64,000 nucleotides of DNA from Lyophyllum atratum. Its lineage: Eukaryota; Basidiomycota; Agaricomycetes; Agaricales; Lyophyllaceae. Positions 24,119 through 36,100 of the stretch are shown here, piece after piece. Under the pieces are notes generated by a model. It was not told the origin of the DNA. It ran no database searches and worked only from the letters and a program-made list of their open reading frames with translations. A program made the translations under genes and the position numbers. Position 1 is the stretch's first letter; the number at the start of each line of letters is the position of its first letter. The stretch lies in the NCBI GenBank assembly GCA_014905825.1, contig JACGCN010000007.1, forward strand, positions 1,674,001-1,738,000. Direction: 5' to 3'.

Positions 24119-25401
24119 TCATTTGTTGCTCCCCGACAAAGGGAGGCGATTAGAGTGTTTGCGCCAAGATACAGTGCGATTGATGGCGACAGGGATCATG
24201 ATTCAATCGCTTTGACGGTGTGATCTTGACTTTCTCGCTACCTTTTATAAAGACCTTGCGAAGAGCATAGCCTCGGCGATCATGATACAGGTTGCAGTGG
24301 CTACTTTAAATTGGTTCTATCACGCATTGGATCCACAGTCCCTAGGCGACTCTGTAAATGGACATGCCGACGTCGCCCTTGGATTCACGCGGAGCCCAAT
24401 CTTCCATCCGTGCCGAACCCCTCCTCCCCCGGCCCTCTACTAAGTATGTATCAAGAGTATCAATTTGACAAGTCCTGACAGGGGCCAGCACTTGGCGCGC
24501 AACTCCCATCCAATGACGTCTGACTCTCAGGCCCGCAGTTCCCACTTGCCAATTCGCGCTCCAGGTATCCCTTTCCTGATATCCTTCTTCTCCCGCGCCA
24601 CTTGCAAATTTGAGCTACTTACGAGTGGTCCCATGACCTACGTGGTGTTAGTGAGCTTTTTGGGGTCTTCTAAGCGTAATTCCGCAGTGGAGAAGAGGAG
24701 TGGAGTGCCGCTGCTGCTGCGAGAGAGGCATAAGTATGCTGATTGCTGTTCAAGAGTGGGTATATGAGACGGGGGATGGGCGGGCGTGTTTCGCGCTATC
24801 CCGTTCGACCAGCGTCTTTGCTTGCTTGGCTGAATGCTGATTTGTATTCTTTGATCGATAAATGCTTCAAGCTGTCATTTATGTGAATGGGTACCAAAAG
24901 CTTGCATTTGAAACGGCATCAGTGCTTCATTGAGCATTCAATAATCAACCAACTGCGAGGTTCAGATTCAATGTCGACTGGTTTTTTTCGGTTTTCTATT
25001 TTTAGTGTAGAAGTGGAGAGCGAGACAGAATTAGAGTATCGGTGACCTTTTGCGAGGATGATACTTATGATTGGAGGGAAAGCAAGTGTACAGTGTACGT
25101 CACAGTGACTACATGCTTGATGCTCTTGTACAAGGGTCAGACGGTCGATAGTCTAAGTATGGGTCATACATATCGTCGCTATTGGAACATGCTCCACGAC
25201 CCCATGATTTCCACCGGCGCACGGTCCCGGGCAAGAACGCTCAACTCGAGAGTCGATAACTCTGTCGAGGCGAATGGGGATGGCAGGAGCTTCATGATCA
25301 AGTGATGTCTAGCCTTCGGGTGTTCTAGGATCTGTAGTTTGAGCCACCATTGATTGAAATCGAGTAAGACCTTCATGAGGGGACGGCGCTGTATCCTCGT
25401 G
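24119..25401. other. Intergenic, no gene recognised
   Basis: This 1.3-kb stretch has only short unrecognised frames. No repeats or RNA genes are evident. Confidence 0.45.
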
Positions 25402-27282
25402 CTAGATAGAATGCGGAGAGGCGGTGGTGGTGGTGGTGGTGGTCGAGGGTGCTTGACCAGCGTTGGTTGTGTGCGGTAGGTTGCGGGTGAGCGTGACCTT
25501 GCCAGGTCCAGCAGAGATGACGTGCTTATCTGGTCTTAGGGTCCTTGGAGAGCGACCCTGCAGGAGTCGACCTCGAGGATGTGGGGGGTACAAACCCGCG
25601 GTGTGCGTGGTCGCATAGCAGGCGGGTATCATAGGTGAGGGCGGGGTAGGAGTTTCGGAAGAAGGTGTGGGGGTTTGTGTATTCGTGATCCGTGTGGAAA
25701 TTAATGTGTTAGTGTATCGTTGCATGTTGAAAGAAGGATGCGCACCGAGGACAGGTGGTGCTTGGCGCAATGGAAGTGAGCTATCATAATGTTGAAGGAG
25801 GGTATATACGCGCTGTTCCCGCGGGGCATCGAGCCTGGTAGGACCATTCGTAGGTAAACGTACTGTATACTTCCGGATCTCACATTCAACACTCGAGATG
25901 TTCTCCAGGCCAGTTAGACATATCCTGGGTGGTAGCACGGGGGAGTGGTAGCTCCTTACCTGGAAGCCACGCGGGACATAGGATCCCCGCGCCAAGGGCC
26001 TTCGCACGATGTCGGAGGGAGAGGGGCGACAAGCCAGGACCTCCAGGAATTCACCACTGCACCATGGGGCGCGTTCGGTAGGATTAGGGGAGTGGATGAA
26101 GAGTGTGGTGGTCAGAAACGAATGTGCCGCGGATTACCTGAGCGACATACAGTGACATCTCCAAGCTGATAGAGTCGGGGTTCAAAGGGATCGGTAATCC
26201 GCTTTGCTCGAAGTCCGATGCTAGGACACGGACCGTAGATGCGAACGGCTACACGGGAGGGCGGTAAAGACGCTCGCGCTGATGGTACCACCCCCGACGT
26301 CCACATCCAAGGCGCGCTGGACGCGCACAAGTCGCGAGGCCGCCATAGTGGCTCGAGGTTCATCCGAGTGCGGGCAGATTGGGAAAACTGCACTCTGCGG
26401 CAGAGTTCTGGTCAATTCACGGCCGCAAAAAAATGGACATATGCCGGCGGCAGCGAGGAGGATGTAGGAACTGGTTTCTCGGTAATGCGCAAATGAACGA
26501 TCGTGACATATACGCATTGAGTCATGTAGATCGCCATCGACCAACGAGAGAAGTTTTATAAATAGAAACACCGGCGGCGTGTTAAACGGAGGTTGAACCT
26601 TGAGCAGACGTCAGAAGGAACCTGGAACGTTGGCGATAAGGGTATGGTCAGCGGGTATGATGTGAGTGCCGACTCACTCGCGGAGCCTCTAGCGAAAACA
26701 GCTGAGGCATGGCGATGGCTACCGCTGTGCATGTGCAGGAAGGGGCGGGTCAGGTATGATACAGCAGCGCGATTTTAGCTACTTGTAGATGTATAGGGAA
26801 ATGAGGATGACGGTCCGGGTGTTAGATCAGAGCCTTCGGTCGGTCTCCGTTTCCATGGGGCACCGAATGTCAATGACAATTGGTATGGGTCGTGAGGCGC
26901 GCTATGTCGTGGCGGTCGTGTGCACCATTGATGGAAGTTGATTTATTGACGGACGAACTTGTCGACGGTGTGCTACGCTGATAGCCCCGCGCCAAGATGT
27001 GCTAATGATCATCTTAGTGGGTGATTTCGGAAGGCAACGTGAAGGATCTATTTCTGCAACAGTGAGATCATCGAGTTTAGTCTCTGTGATTTTCAAAGTC
27101 CGACCTTTCGGAAGCTCGGCAGCGAAGCTCTGGAGGAGAGAAGACGAGGAGAGAAGGGCGGGGTCGGGAGGGAGGGTGTAGGTTGTACGTATTTCTACAC
27201 GTGTGGGCCATGTTCGCGGCTCATAGATCTCTTGGAGACCATTCTTAGCCTGGGTCATGAATTTGTCGGAGCGGCTTGACAC
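25402..27282 (-). other. Possible multi-exon gene of unknown function
   Basis: Several minus-strand frames look coding-like and lie in order: 27282-26990 (WPTRVEIRTTYTLPPDP, KGRTLKITETKLDDLTVAEI), about 26890-26830 (PIVIDIRCPMETETD), about 26280-26150 (RVAVRIYGPCPSIGLRAKRI, FEPRLYQLGDVTV), and 26007-25402 (NISSVECEIRKYTVRLPTNG followed by a Pro/Thr-rich tail with a Thr run). The mix of beta-strand-like segments and a disordered tail would fit one gene such as an arrestin-like protein. I could not find a consistent set of splice sites and recognise no diagnostic motif. A (GGT)7 microsatellite at 25423-25443 encodes the Thr run. Confidence 0.3.
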
Positions 27283-27330
27283 CTTCTATTTGCGTATGTT
27301 TTCGTTTGATCGTTTTGAATTCGGGGGTGG

Positions 27331-27490
27331 AATAAAAGGGCGTGTGGTATCCGCGGACAACATTTCCTCTCCTCTCCTCCACCATCATCGCGCTCGACTT
27401 GCCCCGTCGCTGCTAGTCCATCGCGTCGCACCCGTCCCTTAGGACTTCCGTCCCCCTCTCTTCTTTCTCATACCCCCGGCAAATCTCCAC
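27331..27490 (+). promoter_or_regulatory. PMA1 core promoter: TATA-like box and pyrimidine-rich leader
   Basis: AATAAAAGGG at 27331-27340 is followed by a long CT-rich tract (about 27361-27490) that ends at the ATG at 27500. This layout is typical of highly expressed filamentous-fungal genes and fits a major plasma-membrane protein. Confidence 0.55.
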
Positions 27491-27499
27491 AAACACACA

Positions 27500-30400
27500 A
27501 TGAGTTCAAACGTCGAAAAGGAACCCGGCCCACAGGGCGAATCTCCAACGCAGGCGTCCGGTACTCCCACTGAGCCCGAAAAGAAGAAGAGAGAGTACAA
27601 GGATTTTGGTCATGACGAGGAGAAGGCAACTCGTGCGTTTTTACCATTCGCTTCCTTTTTTACCCGATTCTCACATCCCAACCAGATGCCAATGTTGACA
27701 TGTCGACAGTGCGTTTTTCACTTACGCGATTTATCGGTTTTTGTCCTGACCCTTTACCGCGCAGATTGAGTTGAAAGCGGAGGATCTTTACGATAAGGAA
27801 AAAGTCGACTTGGAGACTATCCAAATCGAAGACGTGTTCACCCTCCTCCAATGTACTCCCGACGGTCTTACGCAAGAGGAGGCTGAGCGTCGTCTCCAAC
27901 TTTTCGGTCCTAACAAACTCGAGTCGGAGGAGCAGAACGCCTTCCTTCAGGTACGTGTCACGTTCCATTCTGCTCATAATTGTATTTACGGTTTTCGTCC
28001 CTTACAGTTCCTGAGTTTTATGTGGAATCCTCTTTCTTGGGTCATGGAGGGCGCTGCCCTCGTCGCTATCGTCCTTTCCAACGGTGAAGGCAGAGCCCCT
28101 GACTGGCAAGATTTCGTCGGTATCATTCTCCTCCTCTTCGTCAACTCCACCATCGGTTTCTACGAGGAGCACAACGCTGGTAACGCCGTCAAGGCCCTCA
28201 TGGAATCTCTTGCTCCCAAGGCCAAAGTCAAGCGTAACGGGACTTGGCAAGAAATCGATTCCGCCGGCCTCGTCCCTGGTGACATAATCTCCTTCAAAAT
28301 TGGTGACATCGTTCCTGCCGACTGCCGTCTCACGGAGGCCATCAACGTCTCCATTGACCAAGCCGCCCTCACCGGTGAATCCCTCCCCTCTTCGAAGAAG
28401 GAAGGCGACCAGTGTTTCTCGTATGTCTTGAAAATTTCATTATCTTCTATTTTTATCTGACCATCAATTCAAATAGCGGTTCCACTTGCAAACAGGGTGA
28501 GGCTGAAGGTGTAGTCATCTCCACCGGCGCCAACACCTTCTTCGGTCGTGCTGCGTCGCTCGTCGGTCAAGACGACGACACCACTGGTCACTTGCAGAAG
28601 ATTCTCGCCCAAATCGGTTCTTTCTGCCTCGTTTCCATCGGTATCTTCGTCATTGCCGAGATCTTCTGCCTCTACGCCGGCTTCCGTTACAGCTACCGTC
28701 GTGGCCTCGACAACATCCTCGTCCTCTTGATCGGTGGTATCCCCATTGCCATGCCCACTGTCCTCTCCGTCACTCTCGCCGTCGGTGCCCAGCAGCTCGC
28801 TAAGCACAAGGCCATTGTCACCCGTATCACGGCCATCGAGGAGTTGGCTGGTGTTACCATCCTCTGCTCAGACAAGACGGGTACCCTCACCACCAACAAG
28901 CTCACCATCGATCGCAAAACCATCCGTACCTACGGCGCCTTCTCCGCTGACGATGTCATCGTCCTCGCCGCCTATGCCTCTCGTACCGAGAACCAGGACG
29001 CAATCGATGCTTCCGTCGTTTCGGCCCTTGACGACCCTAGCCTTGCCCGTGCTGGCATCAAACTCATCGACTTCAAGCCTTTCAACCCTGTTGACAAGCG
29101 CACAGAGATCACTTACCGCGAGGAGTCCACCGGCAAGCTCAAGCGCGTCACCAAGGGCATGACTGGTATCATCATCGAGCTTTGCACCCGCAACAAGACT
29201 GAGGAGCTCGAGAACAAGCTCGAGGCCGACGTCGAGGAGTACGCATCCCGTGGTCTTCGTGCCCTCGCTGTCGCATACGAGGAGCTCGAGGGTGATGATC
29301 ATGAGGCAGAGGGTAACGGTTTCGAGCTCATTGGTCTGCTCGCCATTTTCGATCCCCCCCGCGAGGACACCAAGCAGACCATCGACGACGCCATCGCCCT
29401 CGGCGTCAAGGTCAAGATGGTTACCGGTGACCAGCTCGCTATCGCCAAGGAGACTGGTCGTCGTCTTGGCCTCGGTGACCACATGTACCCTGCCAAGGTT
29501 CTGAAGGACGGACCCACTCCCGGAGGCAAGCACGCTTCGCTCGATGAGATGATCATGGACGCCGACGGTTTCGCTGGTGTCTTCCCCGAGCACAAGTATG
29601 AGATCGTCAAACGCCTCCAAGGTCTCGGCCATCTCTGCGCCATGACTGGCGACGGTGCCAACGACGCCCCTGCCCTTTCCCGCGCCAATGTCGGTATCGC
29701 TGTCGAGGGTGCCACTGACGCCGCCCGCGGTGCCGCCGATATCGTCCTCACTGAACCCGGTCTCTCCACCATCGTCCACGCCATCCGCGGCTCTCGCCAG
29801 ATCTTCCAGCGTATGCGCAACTACGCCATCTACGCCTGCGCTGTCACCATCCGTATTGTCGTGTGTTTCTCGATCCTGGCCTTTGCCTACAAGTTCGACT
29901 TCCCTCCGTTCATGATCCTGATTATCGCCCTCCTCAACGACGGTACCATCATGACCTTGTCCGTCGACCGTGTCCTGCCCTCGATGACACCCGACTCTTG
30001 GGATCTTGCAGAGATCTTCGCCTATGCCATCGCTTATGGCTTGTACCTCACTGCGTCCACGTAAGTCTTCTCCTTCTTAACATCTTTCCCTGTACCTGAC
30101 CTCTTCTGTAGGATTGCCCTGGTGTGCATAATCATCGAGACCGACTTCTTCCAGCGCAGCTTCGGCGTATCGCTCGAGACATTCCCCGTTGCGCCCAACG
30201 ATCCTCAGCTGCACATGGTTATCTACCTCCAAGTTGCCATCATCTCGCAGGCCCTCATCTTCGTCACCCGTTCGCACGGCTTCTTCTTCATGGAGCGCCC
30301 CTCGGCCGCCCTCTTCATTGCCTTCTGTATCGCCCAGCTCATCTCCTCGATCATTGCCGCGTACGGTAACTGGGGCTTCACCAACATCAAGGGTATCTCT

Positions 30401-30808
30401 GGTGGATGGATCGGTATCGTCTGGATCTGGGTACGTCTCTCCGTCCGACTTTTCGCGCACTCGTTCTAACTGCCGTTACAGAACATTATTTGGTTCCTCC
30501 CCCTAGACCTCATCAAGTTCGGGATGAAGGCCACCATCATCAGGTGGCTCCGTGAACGTCGCGAGCGCAAGACCGTCGCACAGGCGACCTCGGGCGTCCC
30601 CATGACGCGCACCCAGTCTCGCGCTGCTTCGATCCACGAGTCGCTGTACTCCAACCGTGTGTCGTTCATCAAGCGCGCTGCGCGCAAGGTCGGCTTTGGT
30701 GGGAAGGTGTCGATGAAGCCGGAGGAGCTCCAGAGGTTCAGCAGCATCCAGGCCCAGCGCGCGGGTGCTACGCTTGCCCGCAACCCGAGCAGGACTGCGG
30801 CGGCATAA
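27500..30808 (+). CDS. PMA1: Plasma-membrane H+-ATPase (P3A type)
   Basis: Pumps protons out of the cell with ATP and energises secondary transport. Seven exons (27500-27632, 27686-27708, 27765-27950, 28008-28420, 28477-30060, 30112-30430, 30482-30808) give 994 residues. Motifs in order: actuator loop TGES ([11 protein letters not shown]); the M4 proline motif [19 protein letters not shown]; the phosphorylation site [13 protein letters not shown] with its aspartate; KGM in the nucleotide-binding domain; [24 protein letters not shown]; and the hinge [20 protein letters not shown]. The M5-M6 ion-site region reads [16 protein letters not shown]. Everything needed for activity is intact. The basic and Ser/Thr-rich C-terminal tail ([19 protein letters not shown]) is a plausible autoinhibitory and phosphorylation region, as in fungal and plant P3A pumps. 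Strongly codon-biased, consistent with high expression. Confidence 0.98.
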
Positions 30809-33110
30809 GGCTGTACATCCCCCGTTGCCTCCCTGTCCCGCTCCGCACACATCCTACCCACATCCATAACCGTACCGCTACACCACTCCTTGACTGCTAC
30901 GCATTCGCATCATCTCCATCTCACGTTCGCGTCACTAGAATGTCATCATTAATTGGAATACAATCTCTTTCACCATCTTGATGCGTCATAACTTGTCTGG
31001 CTCCCGTTCTCACTTCTCTTTTTCGCTCTCCACATGCTTCTTCCTTCATTGTTAAAATTAAGCTCGTAGTCGTTGTATAGGCTCGGGCATATGTACCAAG
31101 TCGAGTCTTCACCATCCCTCGCTGTTCTGACCACTTCCCTCGGCCTCGGCGCTATCGACTTCCTCACCCCCCTGTCTCCTCCGGTTGTTCGTCTCGGTTG
31201 CTGTCGCTATCGATGGTCGCATCCATCACGTCACCATCGTCATCGTTGTTGGCTTCATCACCGCCGGGGATGATGGCGACTGCGATTTGGGATGCATCAG
31301 TACATCCGTGGTTTGGCAGTGGATACCCGCCTCGTCGATTTTCGTTGTCGATGGGGATGGTACTTCCCTTCGATCTATGGGGGTGCCGGGGGTGGGTTAC
31401 GAGATTGGGGGACTGGGACGTGATGAGTCGTTGGGGGCCTTGTCGTTTGGCGCTGTCATGCTACTCCTGATATCGACCTCGGCTTGCGGTCTTCTCACTT
31501 GACTTTTGATTCTTTCATCTTCATTCACCTGTTTATATATATTCGACTCGTGCACAGTAGGCTCGTCCAGCAGCCTCATCTCTCTCCATCCCGCCTTCCG
31601 CCACCTTCTACCATCTCCCTCCGCGCTGGACGAGTCTCTCATATACGCATATTCCCCACGCACATACTATCTATTTGCCCATTCGTGCCTGTACAATGAC
31701 AACATGTACATGCCTCCATGACACGACACCCTTCCTCCTTTCTTTTCCTGCGCCTGCATGACTTTTTTCTTTTGTTTTTACAAGTTTTTGATTACTATTT
31801 AATTATGAGAGCGTCGATGTAGCTATTGTACGTATCACCCCACAAAATGACGACGTGTTTGTATCTAGAACTTGAGTGAGTGGTGTGCTAAACTTTGACC
31901 AACGAGTTCAGTTTTGGAGGTAGCTTTAGAGTCTCTTGCTTCCCTCGTTTGCTTACAGGAAATGGAGGCTTTAGGTGTCACATTTTTGCAAACATGTAGA
32001 TAGCCTGTTCGAAGGCGCAGGACATAGTAAGAACATGTTACGATCATACTCGTTCTTCGGCCCCCGAGGTCGGGAGTCTAGATGCGCCTCCCGCCCATGT
32101 GCGTGGGATGGGCGGCTAATCGATTTCAACTTTATTTTCCGCGATGCGGGAGAAATGAAATTAGCGACTTGCACTGACCTGCACGTGTGACGTGCTTTTA
32201 ACTTTACGGCTGAAGTGAGGCTTTGGGCTCAGTGGCGTGTTATAAAGGAGGGTTCAGTGCGCGTCTGTACCTGGGTGGATGTGCGGCGCTGCGCAATGCT
32301 ATTAGGAGGAGGGTCGACGTGAACGGAGATGGTTTTACCAGAGTCCGTGACGCATGTTGCTTGACATCGAGCTTCGGAATCAAACCTGGTGGGTTAATTA
32401 TAGAACATGAGGTGAGAGGGCGCGAGACCTGCACTTTTGCAGAAGAATCAGTGAGCCTTAGAGCTTAGAGCTAAATTAGGGCTCTGAACAGGGTGCATTC
32501 CACTGGGTTTGAAGGAGTGGCTACTAGAGCTTTGCAACCAGCTTCAAGTTCAAGCTTGCAAGCGAAACGTAGTGGCATGCAAATCTAATATGAACAAATA
32601 TTGTTCGGGCCTTGTGCCAAGCTGACCAAAAACGCGTCCAAGTCCGTTCAAGACTTCAAGTCTTCCGGGTCAACCTCCGTATTCTTTCTCCTCCACAGCC
32701 CCTGGACGATATCATAGGCCTCTCCGAGTGCTCCATCACAGGCAAAGTTCTTGTACTGCTGGCTAGTACTATCGTCACTACAGGCGAATTCACGCGTTTG
32801 TTTTCTTTGAAATTGGTGCGACACAGATTCGGGATTCCGAGATGTCGATCTGAGACAACAGCGGGCGGCTGGCATGGTCCAGATAGACGGACATGCACGC
32901 TTGCGCTAGTATGATGCGAGTATCTGCGTAGTTGCACTGGCCAGTGGTGAGCCTAGCAATACACGATTTAAAGGTTCCAAAATTAACCACGAGTATTGTC
33001 CAGTATGTCATTTGAATTGGGTACGCGGAATGAAAAGCTGCCTCGATCGCGTCCTGCGTCGATCGGGCTGCTTATGTCACTTCGTGGGCTGACAGGACTC
33101 TGGAATCCTT
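30809..33110. other. Long intergenic region
   Basis: 2.3 kb between the H+-ATPase and the second ABC transporter, both on plus. The first 100-200 bp are C/T-rich and then AT-rich, and are probably the 3' untranslated region of the pump. A GC-rich stretch near 31130-31500 is open in several frames but has no family signature. The rest likely holds the transporter promoter. Confidence 0.45.
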
Positions 33111-33120
33111 TATAACGCGT
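33111..33120 (+). promoter_or_regulatory. TATA-like box of ABC transporter copy 2
   Basis: CCTTTATAACG ends at 33118, about 75 bp before the ATG. It is part of the block shared with copy 1 (CTTTATAAG, then CCGT-TGAA, CTTTCCTTCTTC and the final GGG-CTC before the ATG). Confidence 0.6.
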
Positions 33121-33189
33121 TCTCCATCCGTCTGAAAACGCCACAGTCCTTTCCTTCTTCCCCCAACCTTTCGCCCGCTGGGACTCCTT

Positions 33190-36100
33190 ATGTCCGCCAA
33201 CCTTCAGCCCAATGGCGATTCTTCTTATTCTTCTGGCGCGTATGCACCTCCTTCACCGCAAGCTGTAGCGGCCCGGCATTCTGATCCTCCACATACTACC
33301 TCACTACGCAACTCGCCTAATCCACCTCCATCCCCCTTAGTCTCTAGACTTTCTTCCATGCAAAGGCAGACCTCTCGTGCCTCGCACGTCGACGTCGACT
33401 TCTTCGACCCCAATGGCGTCAAACAGATGAGAAGGACGCTCTCGCGCATGTCCACTGCGCGCGAGGGCGTGAACGGCGATGCCCAGCATACTACATCTGC
33501 CAGCTCCGATGATACTCTCGCGGTGGATGGTCCCATCGACTTCGAGAAGATTTTGCGATCGTTGGTCAAGAAGTACGTCATTTGAGCGATCCCGAGCCTC
33601 TTTCACACATTGAACCCCTTGGCAGGAAAGAGGAGGCTAATATTCTGACGCGCGAGCTGGGCGTGCAGTGGGAGAACCTTCGGGTCGTGGGGCTGGGGTC
33701 GACGGCTGCCTATCAAGAAACCTTCGGGTCCCTGCTCAATCCGGCCACGATAATCGAGAAGGTCCAGAGGATGCGTAACCCGCCATTGCGCGATATTATC
33801 AGTGGGTTCGAAGGCGTTGTTCGCCCGGGAGAGATGCTGCGTAAGTTATTCCCTTCTCTACCTTACTCCAACCCCGGGCGATTAATGTATATCGGTGCAG
33901 TCGTATTAGGACGACCGGGCTCTGGCTGTACTACCTTCCTCAAGACCGTAGCTAATCAGCGCGAAGAATACCACGCCATTGAAGGCGAGGTTCACTACGA
34001 CTCCTTCACCCCCGAGGATATCGCCAAGTACTACCGTGGCGATGTGCAATACTGCCCCGAGGATGACGTTCACTTCCCCACCCTCACCGTCAAGCAAACT
34101 CTCGAGTTCGCGGCCAAGACGCGCCTGCCCCATGAACGTGTTATCCCGTCCAAATCGGCGTATGTGCACATGATCACTGAGATCCTGTTGACAATTTTTG
34201 GTTTGAAGCATGTGCAGGATACGCCAGTTGGAGATGCGGCGATTCGGGGTGTGTCTGGGGGAGAGAAGAAGCGTGTTTCCATTGCGGAGGCGTTGGCAAC
34301 GAGAAGTCGTGTTCACTGCTGGGACAAGTCAGTTTCAAGCTACTGTTTTATCAGATTTCTTTTACCAACATCTCATATTCCAGTTCGACGCGTGGCTTGG
34401 ACTCGTCAACAGCACTGGAGTACAACCCCTTCATTTTGTCTCGTCTTTCCTCACGCTCATATTCCCTTTCCAGGTTCGGTCGTGCGTTGCGCATTGCCAC
34501 CGACATTGATCACCGCGCGACCATCGTGTCCATCTATCAAGCAGGCGAAACGTTGTACCAGCTCTTCGACAAAGTATGTCTCATTTACGAGGGCAAGTTG
34601 GCGTATTATGGGCCTGCGGACCAGGCGAGGCAGTACTTCATTGACATGGGATATGAACCTGCCAACAGGCAAACGACACCCGACTTCCTCGTGGCTGTAC
34701 GTTATCGTTACCTTGACCTCCTCTCATGCGCGTTTACTGATCTCTAGTGCTCGTGATCAGGTCACTGACCCTAATGGGCGCATTCCCCATCCTGGGTTCG
34801 GCCCCATGCCGCGCACGGCCGAAGAGTTCGCCGAGCACTTCATGCGGTCACCGATCGCTCAGCTCAATAGGGAGGACATGGGCCAGTATAAGGAGACCTT
34901 TGTCGGAATACCTGAGCGGGCAACTGCGTATAAGAAAAGCGTAAAGGCGGAACATTCCAAGACGGCGCGGAAGAAATCGTATGTCTCCAGCTCTCTGGCT
35001 TTGGTTTCGGTTCGGCTGATGGTGGTGCAGCCCGTACACAATTTCTATTCCGATGCAAGCTAAGGCTGTTATGAAGCGGAGGGTTCAGATCCTTGCCGGG
35101 AATAAAACGGCGACGCTCTTTAACTTATTGTGAGTGCACCATTACATGCTTTGTAAGGCACCCCGCTCATTGTTGTGTGGCAGCTCTTTTATTTTCCAGG
35201 GTATCATCATCGGCACGGTCTTCGCCCACCTCCCGGTAGCTACCTCGGCGTATTTTTCCCGAGGTGGTGTTTTATTCTTGTGCGTTCATCTTTCCCTTCC
35301 ATATTGGTCACTTCGCAGGTGCTAAGTATCCGACTCAATGCGTCTAGCGCACTTCTGTTTTCGGCGCTCTCGAGCATGGCGGAGATCCCGGCTTTATATA
35401 GCCAACGCCCCATAGTCCATCGACACCAGAAAGCAGCGATGTACCACCCTTTTACAGAAGCGTACGTCCAGTATCCCTTTGGCACTTTTCGCACCTCTGA
35501 AGCATAAATTTATAGACTTGCGTTAACCGTGGTGGACATACCTATATTGTTCACGAATACAATCATTTTTGGTATCTTAATTTACTTTATCGTTGGGCTG
35601 CAGCTTTCTGCGAGTCAATTCTTGTGAGCCCTATCTCTTTTTCCTCCTGGAGGCGAGGCTGACATTCTTTTTATGTGCAGTATATTCTATTTATTTCTAT
35701 TTTCGATGTCGGTCGTCATGAAGGCTTGGTTCAGAAGTATCGCGGCGGCCTTTAAATCTGAAGCGACTGCCCAAGCATTCTCGGGTATCATGCTGCTTGC
35801 TATGGTTATCTACACGTGCGTTCTCATCTATTGCTCTCCAAGCCTAAGCCTGACTATGAGGCTAGGGGATATACTATTCCGAGGCCGTCCATGATCGGAG
35901 CGTTGCGTTGGATATCGTACATCAATGTACGCTTTTTTCCTCCTTTCTCAGTATGACGATCGTTCATGTGTTTTGGTCCTGTAGCCGCTCCAATATGGAT
36001 TCGAAGGTGTCATGGTGAATGAGTTCCATACGCTGAACGGCAAGTGCTCGTCGCTCGTGCCCCAGGGCCCTGGATACGAGGGCGTCAGCTTGGCAAATCA

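Noticed and set aside
28868..29779. 303-codon open frame antisense to the H+-ATPase
   Set aside because: It mirrors the strongly codon-biased pump exon, has no start context or splice structure and encodes no recognisable domain. Such antisense frames are expected from the codon bias.
33900..33945. Cys in place of the Walker A Lys in NBD1 of the transporters
   Set aside because: At first sight a loss of function, but this substitution is normal for the first nucleotide-binding domain of fungal PDR proteins. Both copies have it.
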